The notes beneath the pieces were generated by a model. That model was not told the DNA's origin, made no database searches, and worked only from the letters and a program-made list of their open reading frames with translations. Shown here one piece after another: positions 1 through 7,205 of a stretch of 48,640 nucleotides of DNA. The translations under genes and the position numbers were made by a program. Origin of the DNA: an uncultured Clostridia bacterium (lineage in GTDB: Bacteria > Bacillota > Clostridia > UMGS1810); NCBI GenBank assembly GCA_934463165.1, contig CAKSJG010000020.1:1-48640 (forward strand). The letters run 5' to 3'. Within the stretch, counting starts at the first letter, position 1. The number at the start of each line of letters is the position of its first letter.

Positions 1-1069
1 AACTAATTGATTTAAACGAAAATTTGTAATAAGCTTCTGTTTAATAATTAATTACAAACCTGTAATGATTACGTAGGCAGCGTGCCCCACAGCGTTCCGC
101 AAGCGCATTATAAACACAATATATTAATATTATGCAAGGACTTTGTGTGTCCGATTTGCGTAGGGGCGGATATCCGCCCGCTTGTTTACGTCTGTCTTTC
201 CGGGCGGATAATATCTGCCCCTGCGCGGTCATTAACAATGTACATTTCATTTTGCAAATTATTTCGGATTTGACGCAAGAAAGAACGGCGCCCTTGTGTA
301 AAGGGAGCTGTCAGCGTCAGCTGACTGAGGGATTGTTAAAACATATCTGCACTTTAGAAATAAATTTTGCATAAGTTAAATATTTACAACCCCTCCGAGT
401 TGCTCGATGGCTCTCCTCCCCTTGCACAGGGGAGGCATTCTTTCTTGCGTTTAATTGTATTATTTTGTATATTTTATGCAGCGGAACGGTGTGGGCACCG
501 TTCCCTACATATAAATTGATAGGTATGTTTTCAATTAACTAATTGATTTAAACGAAAATTTGTAATAAGCTTCTGTTTAATAATTAATTACAAACCTGTA
601 ATGATTACGTAGGGAACGCTGACCACAGCGTTCCGTTTGAACATTATAAACACAGTCGTATAATAATATGCAAAAACATATAGCTAACGGGCGAGGGTGT
701 AGGGTATGCTTTTTATTTTTTGATTGAAAGCGAGTTTCAGCGCTTACGCGGTGTGTTTGAGCTTTCCAAAAAATAAAAAGTATACCCTGCACCGATGCCG
801 ACAGTGATTTTCGGGCGGATGATATCCGCCCCTGCGCGGTCGTTAATAAAGTATACCGTAACCGCGATGCCGAAAAATGTTAAGTATAAAAAGTTCGTAT
901 ATTCTTACACCTGCTATTTTACCATAATATATTAAAAAAGTAAACATTATTTTTGCATAAATTTTGAATAAGTAATGCATATTTTGTATATTTATACACA
1001 ACTGTCATTATCTTTCGGCATAATACGCACGCGGCAAACTAAATCGCGAACCTTGAAATCCGAATTAAA
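1..1069. repeat. Repeat-filled intergenic region (families B, C, D, E)
   Basis: No convincing gene lies in this stretch; the short reading frames here run through repeats. It holds a left-truncated family B element (1-99), a family D palindrome of the GGGCGGATATCCGCCC type (about 160-215), a family C element (274-449), a complete family B element (481-636), the family E inverted repeat (697-792) and another D palindrome (about 800-840). The first part of the window and positions 535-605 carry nearly identical sequence, so two B copies sit about 535 bp apart in the same orientation. Bases 840-1069 are AT-rich and run into the 3' end of the metallophosphoesterase gene with nothing else recognised. 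Confidence 0.8.
697..792. repeat. Family E: 96-bp palindromic MITE-like element
   Basis: Two 26-bp arms (697-722 and 767-792) are inverted copies of each other with two differences, both G-U compatible in RNA, so a transcript would pair along the whole arm. The left arm starts GTGTAGGGTATG and ends in a T-rich run; the right arm ends CCCTGCAC. A shorter inner pair, GAAAGC at 725-730 and GCTTTC at 761-766, continues the stem. No target-site duplication was seen at the edges. Only this copy was found in the window. Confidence 0.7.
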
Positions 1070-2158
1070 TCACCTGATATTTATAACAACAACCTCACTT
1101 TGCCCCTCGGTGCGCATATTCATGCCCCAGCCTGCCGCGCCGGAGCTTACAACTCCCGTATACGAACCTTCTTTATACGTTCCGTATTCAAGCTCGTTAA
1201 GCTTAAATACATCCGAGAGTATTCCCGTAGGGAAAATCTGCCCGTTATGAGTATGACCGGAAATGCTGAAATCTACACCGAGACCGCGCATATGCGAAAT
1301 GCCTATCGGCTGATGATCTATAATAAACACGGGGCTTTTATCCGTTTTGCCGATAAGAGCTTTCAGGCTCTTTCTGCCGCCGGAATTCTTTGAAGCGGAA
1401 TAATCGTCTCTGCCGATAAAGCGAATGCCGCCGAATACCGCCTCGGAATCACACAAAACCTTTATGCCCGATTTTGCAAACGCTTTTTCGATGCCGGCAC
1501 GCGTAAGAGACGCGCCGTAAGACGTGTCATGATTGCCGTATACGTAAAGCGCGGGCATGCTTGCGGTAAATCCTTTCATCATATCGCAGAAAGAGTTCAG
1601 ATCGTCCGCGTCGGACTCCGTATCGAAAATATCTCCGCCGAGGATTATCAGATCGGGTTTTTCATCATTTATCTTTTTTGAGATATTCGATGTAACCTTA
1701 TCAAAATTACGGTCGCTCAAGTGAGTATCGGAAATGAAAAGAAGCTTTGACGGGCTGTATGACTTATCCGCAAAGGATACGTCATAGCGCGCGGTTTTCA
1801 TATCAAAATAATTGAAATATCCAAATATTGTTGTCACAAGGCACATAAGCACGACAAATATGCTGTAGCCTGCCCTGAATTTTTTGCTTTTGGTGATGCC
1901 GCGTTTTTTAAGCGGCGGCAAAAGAAAAAAGACAAACAAAATATCCGTCAGAACAAAGCATATTATAAGCTGCAGAAAGACGGCAAGCGCCATATTGCCG
2001 GCATACATGCACACAAGGGCGGCAACCAGCGACACAAATACCGATAAAAAGCATTTTTTTACAAACGATATATTTATAAAGCGAATAAAGAGTCTGTAAA
2101 AACAGCGGGCGGACAGTGCCTCAAAAAGTATTAACATCAATGATGCGATAAAAAACAT
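1070..2158 (-). CDS. Membrane-anchored metallophosphoesterase (YkuE/YaeI-like)
   Basis: A 362-residue protein with about four hydrophobic helices in residues 1-115, then a calcineurin-like phosphoesterase domain. All the binuclear-metal signatures are visible: SDTH at 143-146, GGD at 174-176, GNHD at 208-211, DHQP at 281-284 and GHTH at 301-304. Related proteins are membrane-linked phosphodiesterases, some acting on UDP-sugar lipids or cell-envelope substrates; the actual substrate here cannot be read from sequence. The gene is preceded by an inverted repeat that probably ends the upstream rhaA transcript, so it is likely expressed from its own promoter. Fold and enzyme class are secure, biological role is not. 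Confidence 0.9.
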   Translation of the reverse strand: MFFIASLMLILFEALSARCFYRLFIRFINISFVKKCFLSVFVSLVAALVCMYAGNMALAVFLQLIICFVLTDILFVFFLLPPLKKRGITKSKKFRAGYSIFVVLMCLVTTIFGYFNYFDMKTARYDVSFADKSYSPSKLLFISDTHLSDRNFDKVTSNISKKINDEKPDLIILGGDIFDTESDADDLNSFCDMMKGFTASMPALYVYGNHDTSYGASLTRAGIEKAFAKSGIKVLCDSEAVFGGIRFIGRDDYSASKNSGGRKSLKALIGKTDKSPVFIIDHQPIGISHMRGLGVDFSISGHTHNGQIFPTGILSDVFKLNELEYGTYKEGSYTGVVSSGAAGWGMNMRTEGQSEVVVINIR

Positions 2159-2188
2159 AGTTCCTCCGATTTGTTATCTTATTACAAC

Positions 2189-2220
2189 ACAAGTCACAAA
2201 AGCTAACCTTTGTGACTTGT
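2189..2220 (-). terminator. Hairpin behind rhaA
   Basis: ACAAGTCACAAA (2189-2200) and its exact inverse (2209-2220) form a 12-bp stem with an 8-nt loop between the end of the rhamnose isomerase gene and the start of the metallophosphoesterase gene. The run of T after it on the minus strand is interrupted (GTTGTAAT), so it may be a weak terminator. Confidence 0.6.
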
Positions 2221-2263
2221 ATATTATCGGGCAACGGTAAAATATTTATACCCCCGAAATTAT

Positions 2264-3529
2264 TTATCTTTTAAGCTGAACATCATGTTCATATTTTTTG
2301 ATTTCTCCGAGCCAGTCAAGACCGAGACCCTTGCCTGCATTATCACAGTAATAATCCCATACGAGAGCAAACGGAGCCGCTTTAAATTCCTCTTTGAATG
2401 CAAGCCTTGCGGTAACATCGCCGGCGGATTCAATCTGTCTCATTTTGGTATTGGGCTGAAGGAGCGCCGAAAGGATTGCTTTTCTTGTATTCCTGAGACC
2501 GATGATCCATGCGGCAACACGGTTGATCGAAGCGTCAAAGAAGTCTGTTGCAACATATGTATCGGAAAGCTTATCCATTCTTACAAGCTCTTCAAAAATA
2601 GCCTTTGTTTCATCGTCAAAGCCGACAACGTGGTCGCTGTCCCATCTTACGGCACGCGTAACATGAAGAAGAACCGAATTTGCAAATGTGAATATTCCCG
2701 AAAGCTTATTCGATACGGTTTCAGTCGGATGATAGTGACCGTCATCAAGTGTCATTATGATATGATCTTTGTTTGCTTTCATAACATAACCCATGCAGAA
2801 CTCGTGCGAGCCGACGGTGTAGCTTTCGGCACCGATACCGAATACCTTTGATTCTATTCCGTCGATAACGTTTTTAACGTCCTTCGTAGCTTCGAATATT
2901 TCATCATATGACTGTTTGAGTCTCATTCTCGGTGAAAGAGCGTCAATCGGGAATTCCTTGTCGCCGTCCGGAGTCCAGTGGTTTATAACGCACGGGACGC
3001 CCGTCTTTTCGGCAAAATATTCTCCGACTCTGCGGCATGCGATACCGTGACGAACCCAGAATTTTCTGATTTTTTCATCCGCACAGGAAAGCGTGCCTTT
3101 GGATGTGCTCAGCGGGTGAGCAAAATATGTGGGGTTAAAATCAAGACCGAGACCGTTTTCTACGGCAAATTCAACCCACTTGTCATAGTGTTCGGGTTTT
3201 ATTTCGTCGCGCTCAATATATTTGTCGGCTTCGATATAATTTGCATGAATATTAAGCTTAAGCTTACCGGGGATAAACTTTATGGCTTCAAGCATGTCGG
3301 CTCTAAGCTGAAAACCGTTTATTGCTTTCCCGGGATAGTTACCCGTTGTCTGAATACCGCCCGAGAGAGCCTTGTCCTCTTTCTTTTCTGTTCCCTGAAC
3401 ATCGTCTCCCTGCCAGCAGTGAAGAGATATCGGAGTTTCGTCGGCAATTTTGAGTGCGCTGTCAACATCGACACCGTAACGGGCATAGTATTCCTTTGCT
3501 ATTTCATAACCCTTTTTAACATCATACAT
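2264..3529 (-). CDS. rhaA: L-rhamnose isomerase
   Basis: This 421-residue protein matches the length and sequence of L-rhamnose isomerase, which converts L-rhamnose to L-rhamnulose as the first step of rhamnose breakdown in the cytoplasm. Recognisable parts are the N-terminal SLHCWQGDDVQG segment (residues 35-46), the metal-site stretch LDDGHYHPTE (261-270) and WDSDH (296-300), which carries two of the usual Mn/Zn-binding acidic residues. The gene starts 23 bp after a CDP-alcohol phosphatidyltransferase gene on the same strand and shares its promoter. RhaB kinase and RhaD aldolase are not in the window. A FucO-like lactaldehyde reductase at 33.9 kb could serve the lower end of the same pathway, which is an inference. 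Confidence 0.95.
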   Translation of the reverse strand: MYDVKKGYEIAKEYYARYGVDVDSALKIADETPISLHCWQGDDVQGTEKKEDKALSGGIQTTGNYPGKAINGFQLRADMLEAIKFIPGKLKLNIHANYIEADKYIERDEIKPEHYDKWVEFAVENGLGLDFNPTYFAHPLSTSKGTLSCADEKIRKFWVRHGIACRRVGEYFAEKTGVPCVINHWTPDGDKEFPIDALSPRMRLKQSYDEIFEATKDVKNVIDGIESKVFGIGAESYTVGSHEFCMGYVMKANKDHIIMTLDDGHYHPTETVSNKLSGIFTFANSVLLHVTRAVRWDSDHVVGFDDETKAIFEELVRMDKLSDTYVATDFFDASINRVAAWIIGLRNTRKAILSALLQPNTKMRQIESAGDVTARLAFKEEFKAAPFALVWDYYCDNAGKGLGLDWLGEIKKYEHDVQLKR

Positions 3530-3552
3530 TTTTAATACATTCTCCTTTAAAT

Positions 3553-4143
3553 TTATTTATCTGTATCTTTAATTTTCTTTGCAAAAAGCTTTATATACAT
3601 AACCGCGGTAAAAACAAGAATAACCGAGCACAGTATAATAAGCACGTTCATCACGGCAGACGGAACATCAATGCCGCGAAGCGGAGTAATGAGGAAAAAC
3701 ACCATGGTAAGATCAACAAAAGCCGTGCAGAATTTGCCGTACCATTTTGCGCTGAATATTTCGCCTCCGCGGTTTATCAGCATAAGACCCATAATGCCCA
3801 TTGATATTTCCTTCACAAAAAGCAGACACACAATGACCGTCATCTTCGGAACCTTAACCGCAAGACAAACGGCAACCATAAACTGATACAGCTTGTCGGC
3901 TATGGGATCCATAATCTTGCCGAGGCTTGTGACGCAGTTAAAATACCTTGCTATTTTGCCGTCGAAAAAATCCGTAAGAAAAGCTATTGTCATTACGGCA
4001 AGCGCAGTGCAGTAATCGGCATTTGATTTCGCACCGATATAGAGATACACAAAAACGGGTATCAGCGCAATCCTTATATATACCAGAATATTCGGAATTG
4101 TAAAGACTTCATCTTTAATAATGCTTTTTCTTTCGTCTGACAT
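3553..4143 (-). CDS. CDP-alcohol phosphatidyltransferase (PgsA-like)
   Basis: A 196-residue integral membrane enzyme of the CDP-alcohol phosphotransferase family. The family signature (D-G-x2-A-R-x8-G-x3-D-x3-D) is intact, beginning with DGKIAR at residue 61 and ending at the aspartates 79 and 83. Several hydrophobic helices follow, to about residue 188. The best-known relatives make phosphatidylglycerol phosphate from CDP-diacylglycerol, but the alcohol acceptor cannot be fixed from sequence, and the operon partner is rhamnose isomerase rather than a lipid gene. A consensus promoter lies just upstream and a GAAAGG ribosome binding site precedes the ATG. Confidence 0.88.
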   Translation of the reverse strand: MSDERKSIIKDEVFTIPNILVYIRIALIPVFVYLYIGAKSNADYCTALAVMTIAFLTDFFDGKIARYFNCVTSLGKIMDPIADKLYQFMVAVCLAVKVPKMTVIVCLLFVKEISMGIMGLMLINRGGEIFSAKWYGKFCTAFVDLTMVFFLITPLRGIDVPSAVMNVLIILCSVILVFTAVMYIKLFAKKIKDTDK

Positions 4144-4180
4144 TGCATGCTTAACCTTTCAATTAATAATTACAAGGTTT

Positions 4181-4209
4181 ATTATACATATTTTTGCCTT
4201 TTTTGTCAA
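4181..4209 (-). promoter_or_regulatory. Promoter of the phosphatidyltransferase-rhaA operon
   Basis: On the minus strand, TTGACA (4209-4204), a 17-nt spacer and TATAAT (4186-4181) give a perfect sigma-A-type promoter about 40 bp upstream of the ATG at 4143. No obvious operator palindrome overlaps it. Confidence 0.85.
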
Positions 4210-4239
4210 TATATTAATATAATAAAATTACATTAATAT

Positions 4240-4276
4240 GAAAAACATAAGAGACATCACATCCCTTATGTTTTTT
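4240..4276 (-). terminator. Terminator behind the RpiB-like gene
   Basis: AAACATAAG and CTTATGTTT form an inverted repeat about 20 bp after the RpiB-like stop codon, followed on the minus strand by a T run. It separates that gene from the phosphatidyltransferase-rhaA promoter. Confidence 0.7.
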
Positions 4277-4293
4277 CATTTTTAAAAAGATTA

Positions 4294-4932
4294 TTACTCC
4301 GTAATTTCTTTTACACACTCGGCAATTTTTTCATCCTTGCAGTTTGCAAAGAAATATTCTTTGAATTTTTCGCCCGAAAGAGCGCCCTTGACAAGCTCCC
4401 TGTCGAGATTTTTTAAAATGGTGATAAGGTCTGTGTGAGTAATCTTTTTAACCTCGTTTAAAATCTTTGCGTTTCTCTGCTCCGGAACGGCTCTTTCCTT
4501 GGGATAACCGCCGCCCCACTCTTCAACAAAAAGCTTTTCAAAAACATAACCGAGGTTAAGCTCCGCACCCCAGCCCCAGCCCTTTGCAAAAGGCATTGCT
4601 ATGCAGTTGCCGTTGTTAACCTGCGTAAACTGATATGCGTCGGTCGGGTCAACAACATGACCGCAAAGCACACCCGGGAAAGCGTTGCATGCAAGCATAG
4701 CGCCCTCGCCCGTGCCGCAGCCCGTGATTACAAGGTCTGCCGCCTTTGAATTTAAAAGAACGGCTGCAAGAATACCGATCTGAACATATGTAAGCTGAGC
4801 TTCATCGTCGGCGCTGTACATACCGTAGTTAAAAACCTCGTGACCGAGAGGCTCGGTTACCTTTTTTAAGGTGTCAAAAATAATGCCGTTTTTTGCGGCC
4901 TGACTGTTTTCGTTGATTAATGCAATTTTCAT
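4294..4932 (-). CDS. RpiB/LacA/LacB family sugar-phosphate isomerase
   Basis: A 212-residue protein of the RpiB/LacAB isomerase family, which interconverts aldose and ketose phosphates such as ribose 5-phosphate/ribulose 5-phosphate. The family glycine-rich active-site segment is seen as GCGTGEGAML (residues 71-80), followed by a conserved asparagine (N83) and PGVLCG. It is longer than typical RpiB (about 150 residues) because of a C-terminal helical extension after residue 145, as in a branch of RpiB-like proteins found near carbohydrate genes. It lies between a sugar isomerase/epimerase and the rhaA operon, which suggests a role in pentose or deoxysugar catabolism; the exact substrate is unknown. 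Confidence 0.85.
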   Translation of the reverse strand: MKIALINENSQAAKNGIIFDTLKKVTEPLGHEVFNYGMYSADDEAQLTYVQIGILAAVLLNSKAADLVITGCGTGEGAMLACNAFPGVLCGHVVDPTDAYQFTQVNNGNCIAMPFAKGWGWGAELNLGYVFEKLFVEEWGGGYPKERAVPEQRNAKILNEVKKITHTDLITILKNLDRELVKGALSGEKFKEYFFANCKDEKIAECVKEITE

Positions 4933-5001
4933 TTTTTTATTTACCTCTTTCCGTATATTGTTATATACCTATTCTACCACAAATAACCCGTTATGTAAAT
5001 A

Positions 5002-5829
5002 TCATTGTATCAAATTTTCAATTCTTTCACAGGATTCGGCATACAAGCTTACCGGCAGTTCATCCAAAATGATTTTCGGCATGACGGAAAGCTTTTTTGC
5101 ACATTCAAAAATAAGGCGGATATTAAGCATGCCCTCACCCGGCGGTGCAAAGCTTTTTTTGCCGCCGTCAAATTTATAGTCCTTAAGATGAATGACCTTT
5201 ATCCTGTCGTTTAATATATCAAATGCATGCTTAACGGTATCGTCCTGTTTTTTGTATGCTTCGTAAGTATCGGTTATATTTGAAAAATCCATGATAACGC
5301 TTAGTCTGTCAGACTGCATATCGTCCGTCATTTTCTTCATCATATCCGCAGAGTATATCGTTCCGATATATACGGGCTCTATCCCGATATTTACACCATC
5401 GCGCTCCGCTTCACATACAAGTGGGTACATCGTTTTCATAAAATCCGCATAGTTTTCTTTTGAGCGCGTTATTTTAATGTCGTCCGTCCAACCCGTCTCC
5501 GTGCCGATAACATCGGAGCCGAAGTCACGCGCGTATTTTATAAAATTCAAAAAGCGCTTCGCCTGAATTTCACGCGAGTTCAAATCCGAATCTATGGGGT
5601 TTATATAGCATCCGAGCACGGACGGAAAAAGACCGTAATCATCAAAGCTCTTTTTGAGCCTTGCCGAGATTTCTTCATCATAGCCCACAGAGTCAAAATC
5701 AATATCCGAAACGGTTTTTGCCAATGCAAACTGGAGTATTTTTATTTTATTTTGCGCCGCAAGCGCGCACATTGAATCGAATTCATCCGCTATATCATGA
5801 CCCCGGAGTCCAAAGCTGAAGCCGTTCAT
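5002..5829 (-). CDS. TIM-barrel sugar phosphate isomerase/epimerase
   Basis: A protein of about 275 residues resembling the xylose-isomerase-like TIM-barrel family (IolE, hydroxypyruvate isomerase, tagatose epimerase relatives). Features seen include alternating strand/helix segments, GIEPVY around residue 150, VIMDFSN around 180 and IKVIHLKDY around 210, the last typical of the metal-binding C-terminal strands. The start at 5829 (MNGFSFG) is preferred to the ATG two codons earlier because AAAGGCGG then lies 7 nt upstream. It has its own consensus promoter. The substrate is unknown. Confidence 0.85.
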   Translation of the reverse strand: MNGFSFGLRGHDIADEFDSMCALAAQNKIKILQFALAKTVSDIDFDSVGYDEEISARLKKSFDDYGLFPSVLGCYINPIDSDLNSREIQAKRFLNFIKYARDFGSDVIGTETGWTDDIKITRSKENYADFMKTMYPLVCEAERDGVNIGIEPVYIGTIYSADMMKKMTDDMQSDRLSVIMDFSNITDTYEAYKKQDDTVKHAFDILNDRIKVIHLKDYKFDGGKKSFAPPGEGMLNIRLIFECAKKLSVMPKIILDELPVSLYAESCERIENLIQ

Positions 5830-5860
5830 ATACATTCCGCCTTTCGGTTTTATATGCTAT

Positions 5861-5889
5861 ATTATATCAGATTACGTATAAAGTATCAA
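5861..5889 (-). promoter_or_regulatory. Promoter of the sugar isomerase/epimerase gene
   Basis: On the minus strand TTGATA (5889-5884) and TATAAT (5866-5861) are separated by 17 nt, about 32 bp upstream of the start codon at 5829. Confidence 0.8.
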
Positions 5890-5937
5890 GGGGGAATCCG
5901 AACTTTGGCAAGTTTATCATTTGCAGGCATAAAGTTC

Positions 5938-6214
5938 TTGAAATTCAGAAATAAATAATGTATAATGTTAGTTGTCGGAGCAATCCGACAGGCAGTTCGG
6001 GAATGAACATTCCGTGGACGGCTCGCCCCAAACCCCATTACATAATGGAAAGGGGGTGTTGCTTATGGGAAAGACTTTATTAAGAATATTGTTATTTACA
6101 ATTATCTTTCTGATAGTTTTTACTATAAAAACAAGTTAGTCGCCCACACTCCCAATGTTTGCGACTAACTTTTTCGTATAACTTTGGCGAGCCGTTCAAA
6201 CGGACTGCCTTTTT
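5938..6214 (+). ncRNA. Toxin-type mRNA, locus 1 (promoter, structured leader, mini-ORF, 3' pairing arm)
   Basis: The promoter is TTGAAA (5938-5943), 17 nt, TATAAT (5961-5966), so transcription should begin near 5973. The 5' end forms a TCGGA/TCCGA hairpin. GGCAGTTCG (5991-5999) can pair with CGGACTGCC (6201-6209, one G-U) and ACGGCTCGCC (6018-6027) with GGCGAGCCGT (6186-6195), so the leader and the 3' end close the RNA; a small hairpin (GGAATG/CATTCC) sits between the two leader strands. A ribosome binding site and 24-codon ORF follow, then a 10-bp hairpin (6134-6143 with 6161-6170) and finally TTTTT after the closing stem. ACCCC upstream of the GGGGG ribosome binding site could mask it. Predicted length is about 240 nt. 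Confidence 0.75.
6065..6139 (+). CDS. 24-residue hydrophobic peptide, toxin-like, locus 1
   Basis: The ATG at 6065 lies 6 nt after AAAGGGGGTG and opens a 24-codon frame beginning MGKTLLRILL, with one hydrophobic helix, a basic N-terminus and an IKTS tail. Two other loci here code for peptides of exactly the same length and pattern (M-A/G-K-x-L-L ... I-x-L-I ... I-K/N-x-x). Single-helix peptides of this size under antisense RNA control are typical of type I toxins, which insert in the inner membrane; this function is inferred from architecture and not from a recognised family. In this copy the peptide start follows the ribosome binding site directly, unlike in loci 2 and 3. Confidence 0.7.
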   Translation: MGKTLLRILLFTIIFLIVFTIKTS

Positions 6215-6251
6215 CTGTTTTCATTATACATCTTAAAAACGGTTTTGTCAA
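6126..6251 (-). ncRNA. Antisense RNA (antitoxin-like), locus 1, with its promoter
   Basis: On the minus strand TTGACA (6251-6246), 17 nt and TATAAT (6228-6223) form a perfect promoter at the 3' boundary of the toxin-type mRNA; transcription should start near 6216. The RNA first makes a hairpin with a short U-U-G-A-type loop, then reads the inverse of the 10-bp hairpin 6134-6170, which is followed on this strand by TGTTTTTA, an intrinsic terminator. The product is about 90 nt and overlaps the last four to five codons and whole 3' UTR of the peptide mRNA. Confidence 0.72.
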
Positions 6252-6288
6252 CTACTTGGCGGAAAATTTAATAAATTTATGAGTAAAA

Positions 6289-6316
6289 AAAGCTGTCTTT
6301 TTCAATAAAGACAGCT
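6289..6316 (+). other. Hairpin upstream of the recombinase gene
   Basis: AAGCTGTCTTT and AAAGACAGCTT form an 11-bp stem about 35 bp before the recombinase ATG, next to a TATAAT at 6325-6330. No good -35 box is placed for that -10. It could be an attenuator, a terminator shielding the recombinase from locus 1, or an operator; the sequence does not decide. Confidence 0.4.
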
Positions 6317-6350
6317 TATTGTTTTATAATAAAGCAATGGAGGTTTAGCT

Positions 6351-6953
6351 ATGGAAATATACGGATATGTGAGAGTGTCAAGCACAGACCAAAACGAAGA
6401 CAGACAGATGCTTGCACTTCGCAGACAAAATATTGAAAAGAAAAATATATACATCGACAAACTGTCGGGAAAAGATTTTAACCGACCGGCATATAAAAAA
6501 CTGATAAAAAAACTGAAAAGCGGAGATTTACTCTATATCCTCTCTATTGACCGTTTGGGGCGGAATTATGAAGAAATTCAAAATCAATGGCGAGTGCTGA
6601 CAAAGGAAATCGGTGCGGATATATGCGTTATGGATATGCCACTTCTGGACACAAGGCAGGGCAAGGACTTAATGGGAACATTTATAGCGGATTTGGTACT
6701 TCAAATATTGTCTTTCGTGGCACAAAGCGAGAGAGAAAATATAAGAAAAAGGCAGCTGCAAGGCATAGCCGCCGCAAAGGCAAAGGGCGTGTGTTTCGGC
6801 AGACCGGAAAAAGAAATTCCACCGGATTTTGTATCGCTCATAAGAGAGTGGGAAAAGAAGAAAATCACATTAGCCGAAATCCTTAATATGTGTCAAATAA
6901 GTGAATCGACCTTTTATCGCCGGCTTCGTGAATATCGGATAAAAAACAAATGA
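6351..6953 (+). CDS. Small serine recombinase (resolvase/invertase family)
   Basis: A 200-residue serine recombinase of the short resolvase/DNA-invertase type. The catalytic N-terminal domain shows YVRVSS with the nucleophile at S10, DRLGRN with arginines at 68 and 71, and a long E-helix (SERENIRKRQLQGIAAAKAKG, about 125-145). A C-terminal helix-turn-helix follows (about 172-193, ITLAEILNMCQISESTFYRR). These enzymes bind dimeric sites with short inverted arms and catalyse inversion or resolution. Immediately after the stop codon lie two such sites in inverted orientation enclosing a promoter, so inversion is the likely job. A GGAGG site lies 7 nt before the ATG. It carries no transposase partner, so it is not obviously part of a transposon. 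Confidence 0.93.
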   Translation: MEIYGYVRVSSTDQNEDRQMLALRRQNIEKKNIYIDKLSGKDFNRPAYKKLIKKLKSGDLLYILSIDRLGRNYEEIQNQWRVLTKEIGADICVMDMPLLDTRQGKDLMGTFIADLVLQILSFVAQSERENIRKRQLQGIAAAKAKGVCFGRPEKEIPPDFVSLIREWEKKKITLAEILNMCQISESTFYRRLREYRIKNK

Positions 6954-6954
6954 C

Positions 6955-7124
6955 TGTCAAAATGTGTACCTTTTGACAGTCATTCTTGTTTTATAAAATT
7001 ATAGCATATATTTACTTAGAAATCAATATTTTTTTGTATTTTTTGTAAAAAAAGAAATTTTTTTACTTTTTATCTCTTTTTTTGACTTAAAGAGAGGGAT
7101 TGTCAAAAGGTACACATTTTGACA
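6955..7124. promoter_or_regulatory. Probable invertible promoter segment flanked by recombinase sites
   Basis: The left site (6955-6978) has arms TGTCAAAA and TTTTGACA around the centre TGTGTACC; the right site (7101-7124) is its exact reverse complement, centre GGTACACA. The arms extend further by independent compensating bases at each site. Between them, on the minus strand, TTGATT (7026-7021), 17 nt, TATAAT (7003-6998) form a promoter that now points left, antisense to the recombinase. Inversion would place it reading right, with a start near 7088, into the genes at 7281 and 7626. No good rightward promoter is visible in the present orientation, so this looks like the OFF state. Confidence 0.7.
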
Positions 7125-7205
7125 ATAGTATTATCGGAAATGAGGTGATAATGAGTAAATATTTATGTGAAAATTGAAAAAAGAAATATCAAAACGGAGG
7201 GGAGA

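Noticed and set aside
160..240. GGGCGGATATCCGCCC palindromes considered as protein-binding operators
   Set aside because: They recur in other gene-free repeat stretches (800-840, 28210-28250, 30635-30660) without a constant relation to promoters, and fit interspersed repeat family D better.
2285..2851. A 188-codon plus-strand frame opposite rhaA
   Set aside because: The minus-strand rhaA reading is certain, and this frame lacks a ribosome binding site and resembles no protein.
5973..6214. The peptide loci interpreted as leader peptides for attenuation of downstream genes
   Set aside because: No biosynthetic or resistance gene follows in the same transcript, each has its own terminator, and each has a convergent antisense promoter.
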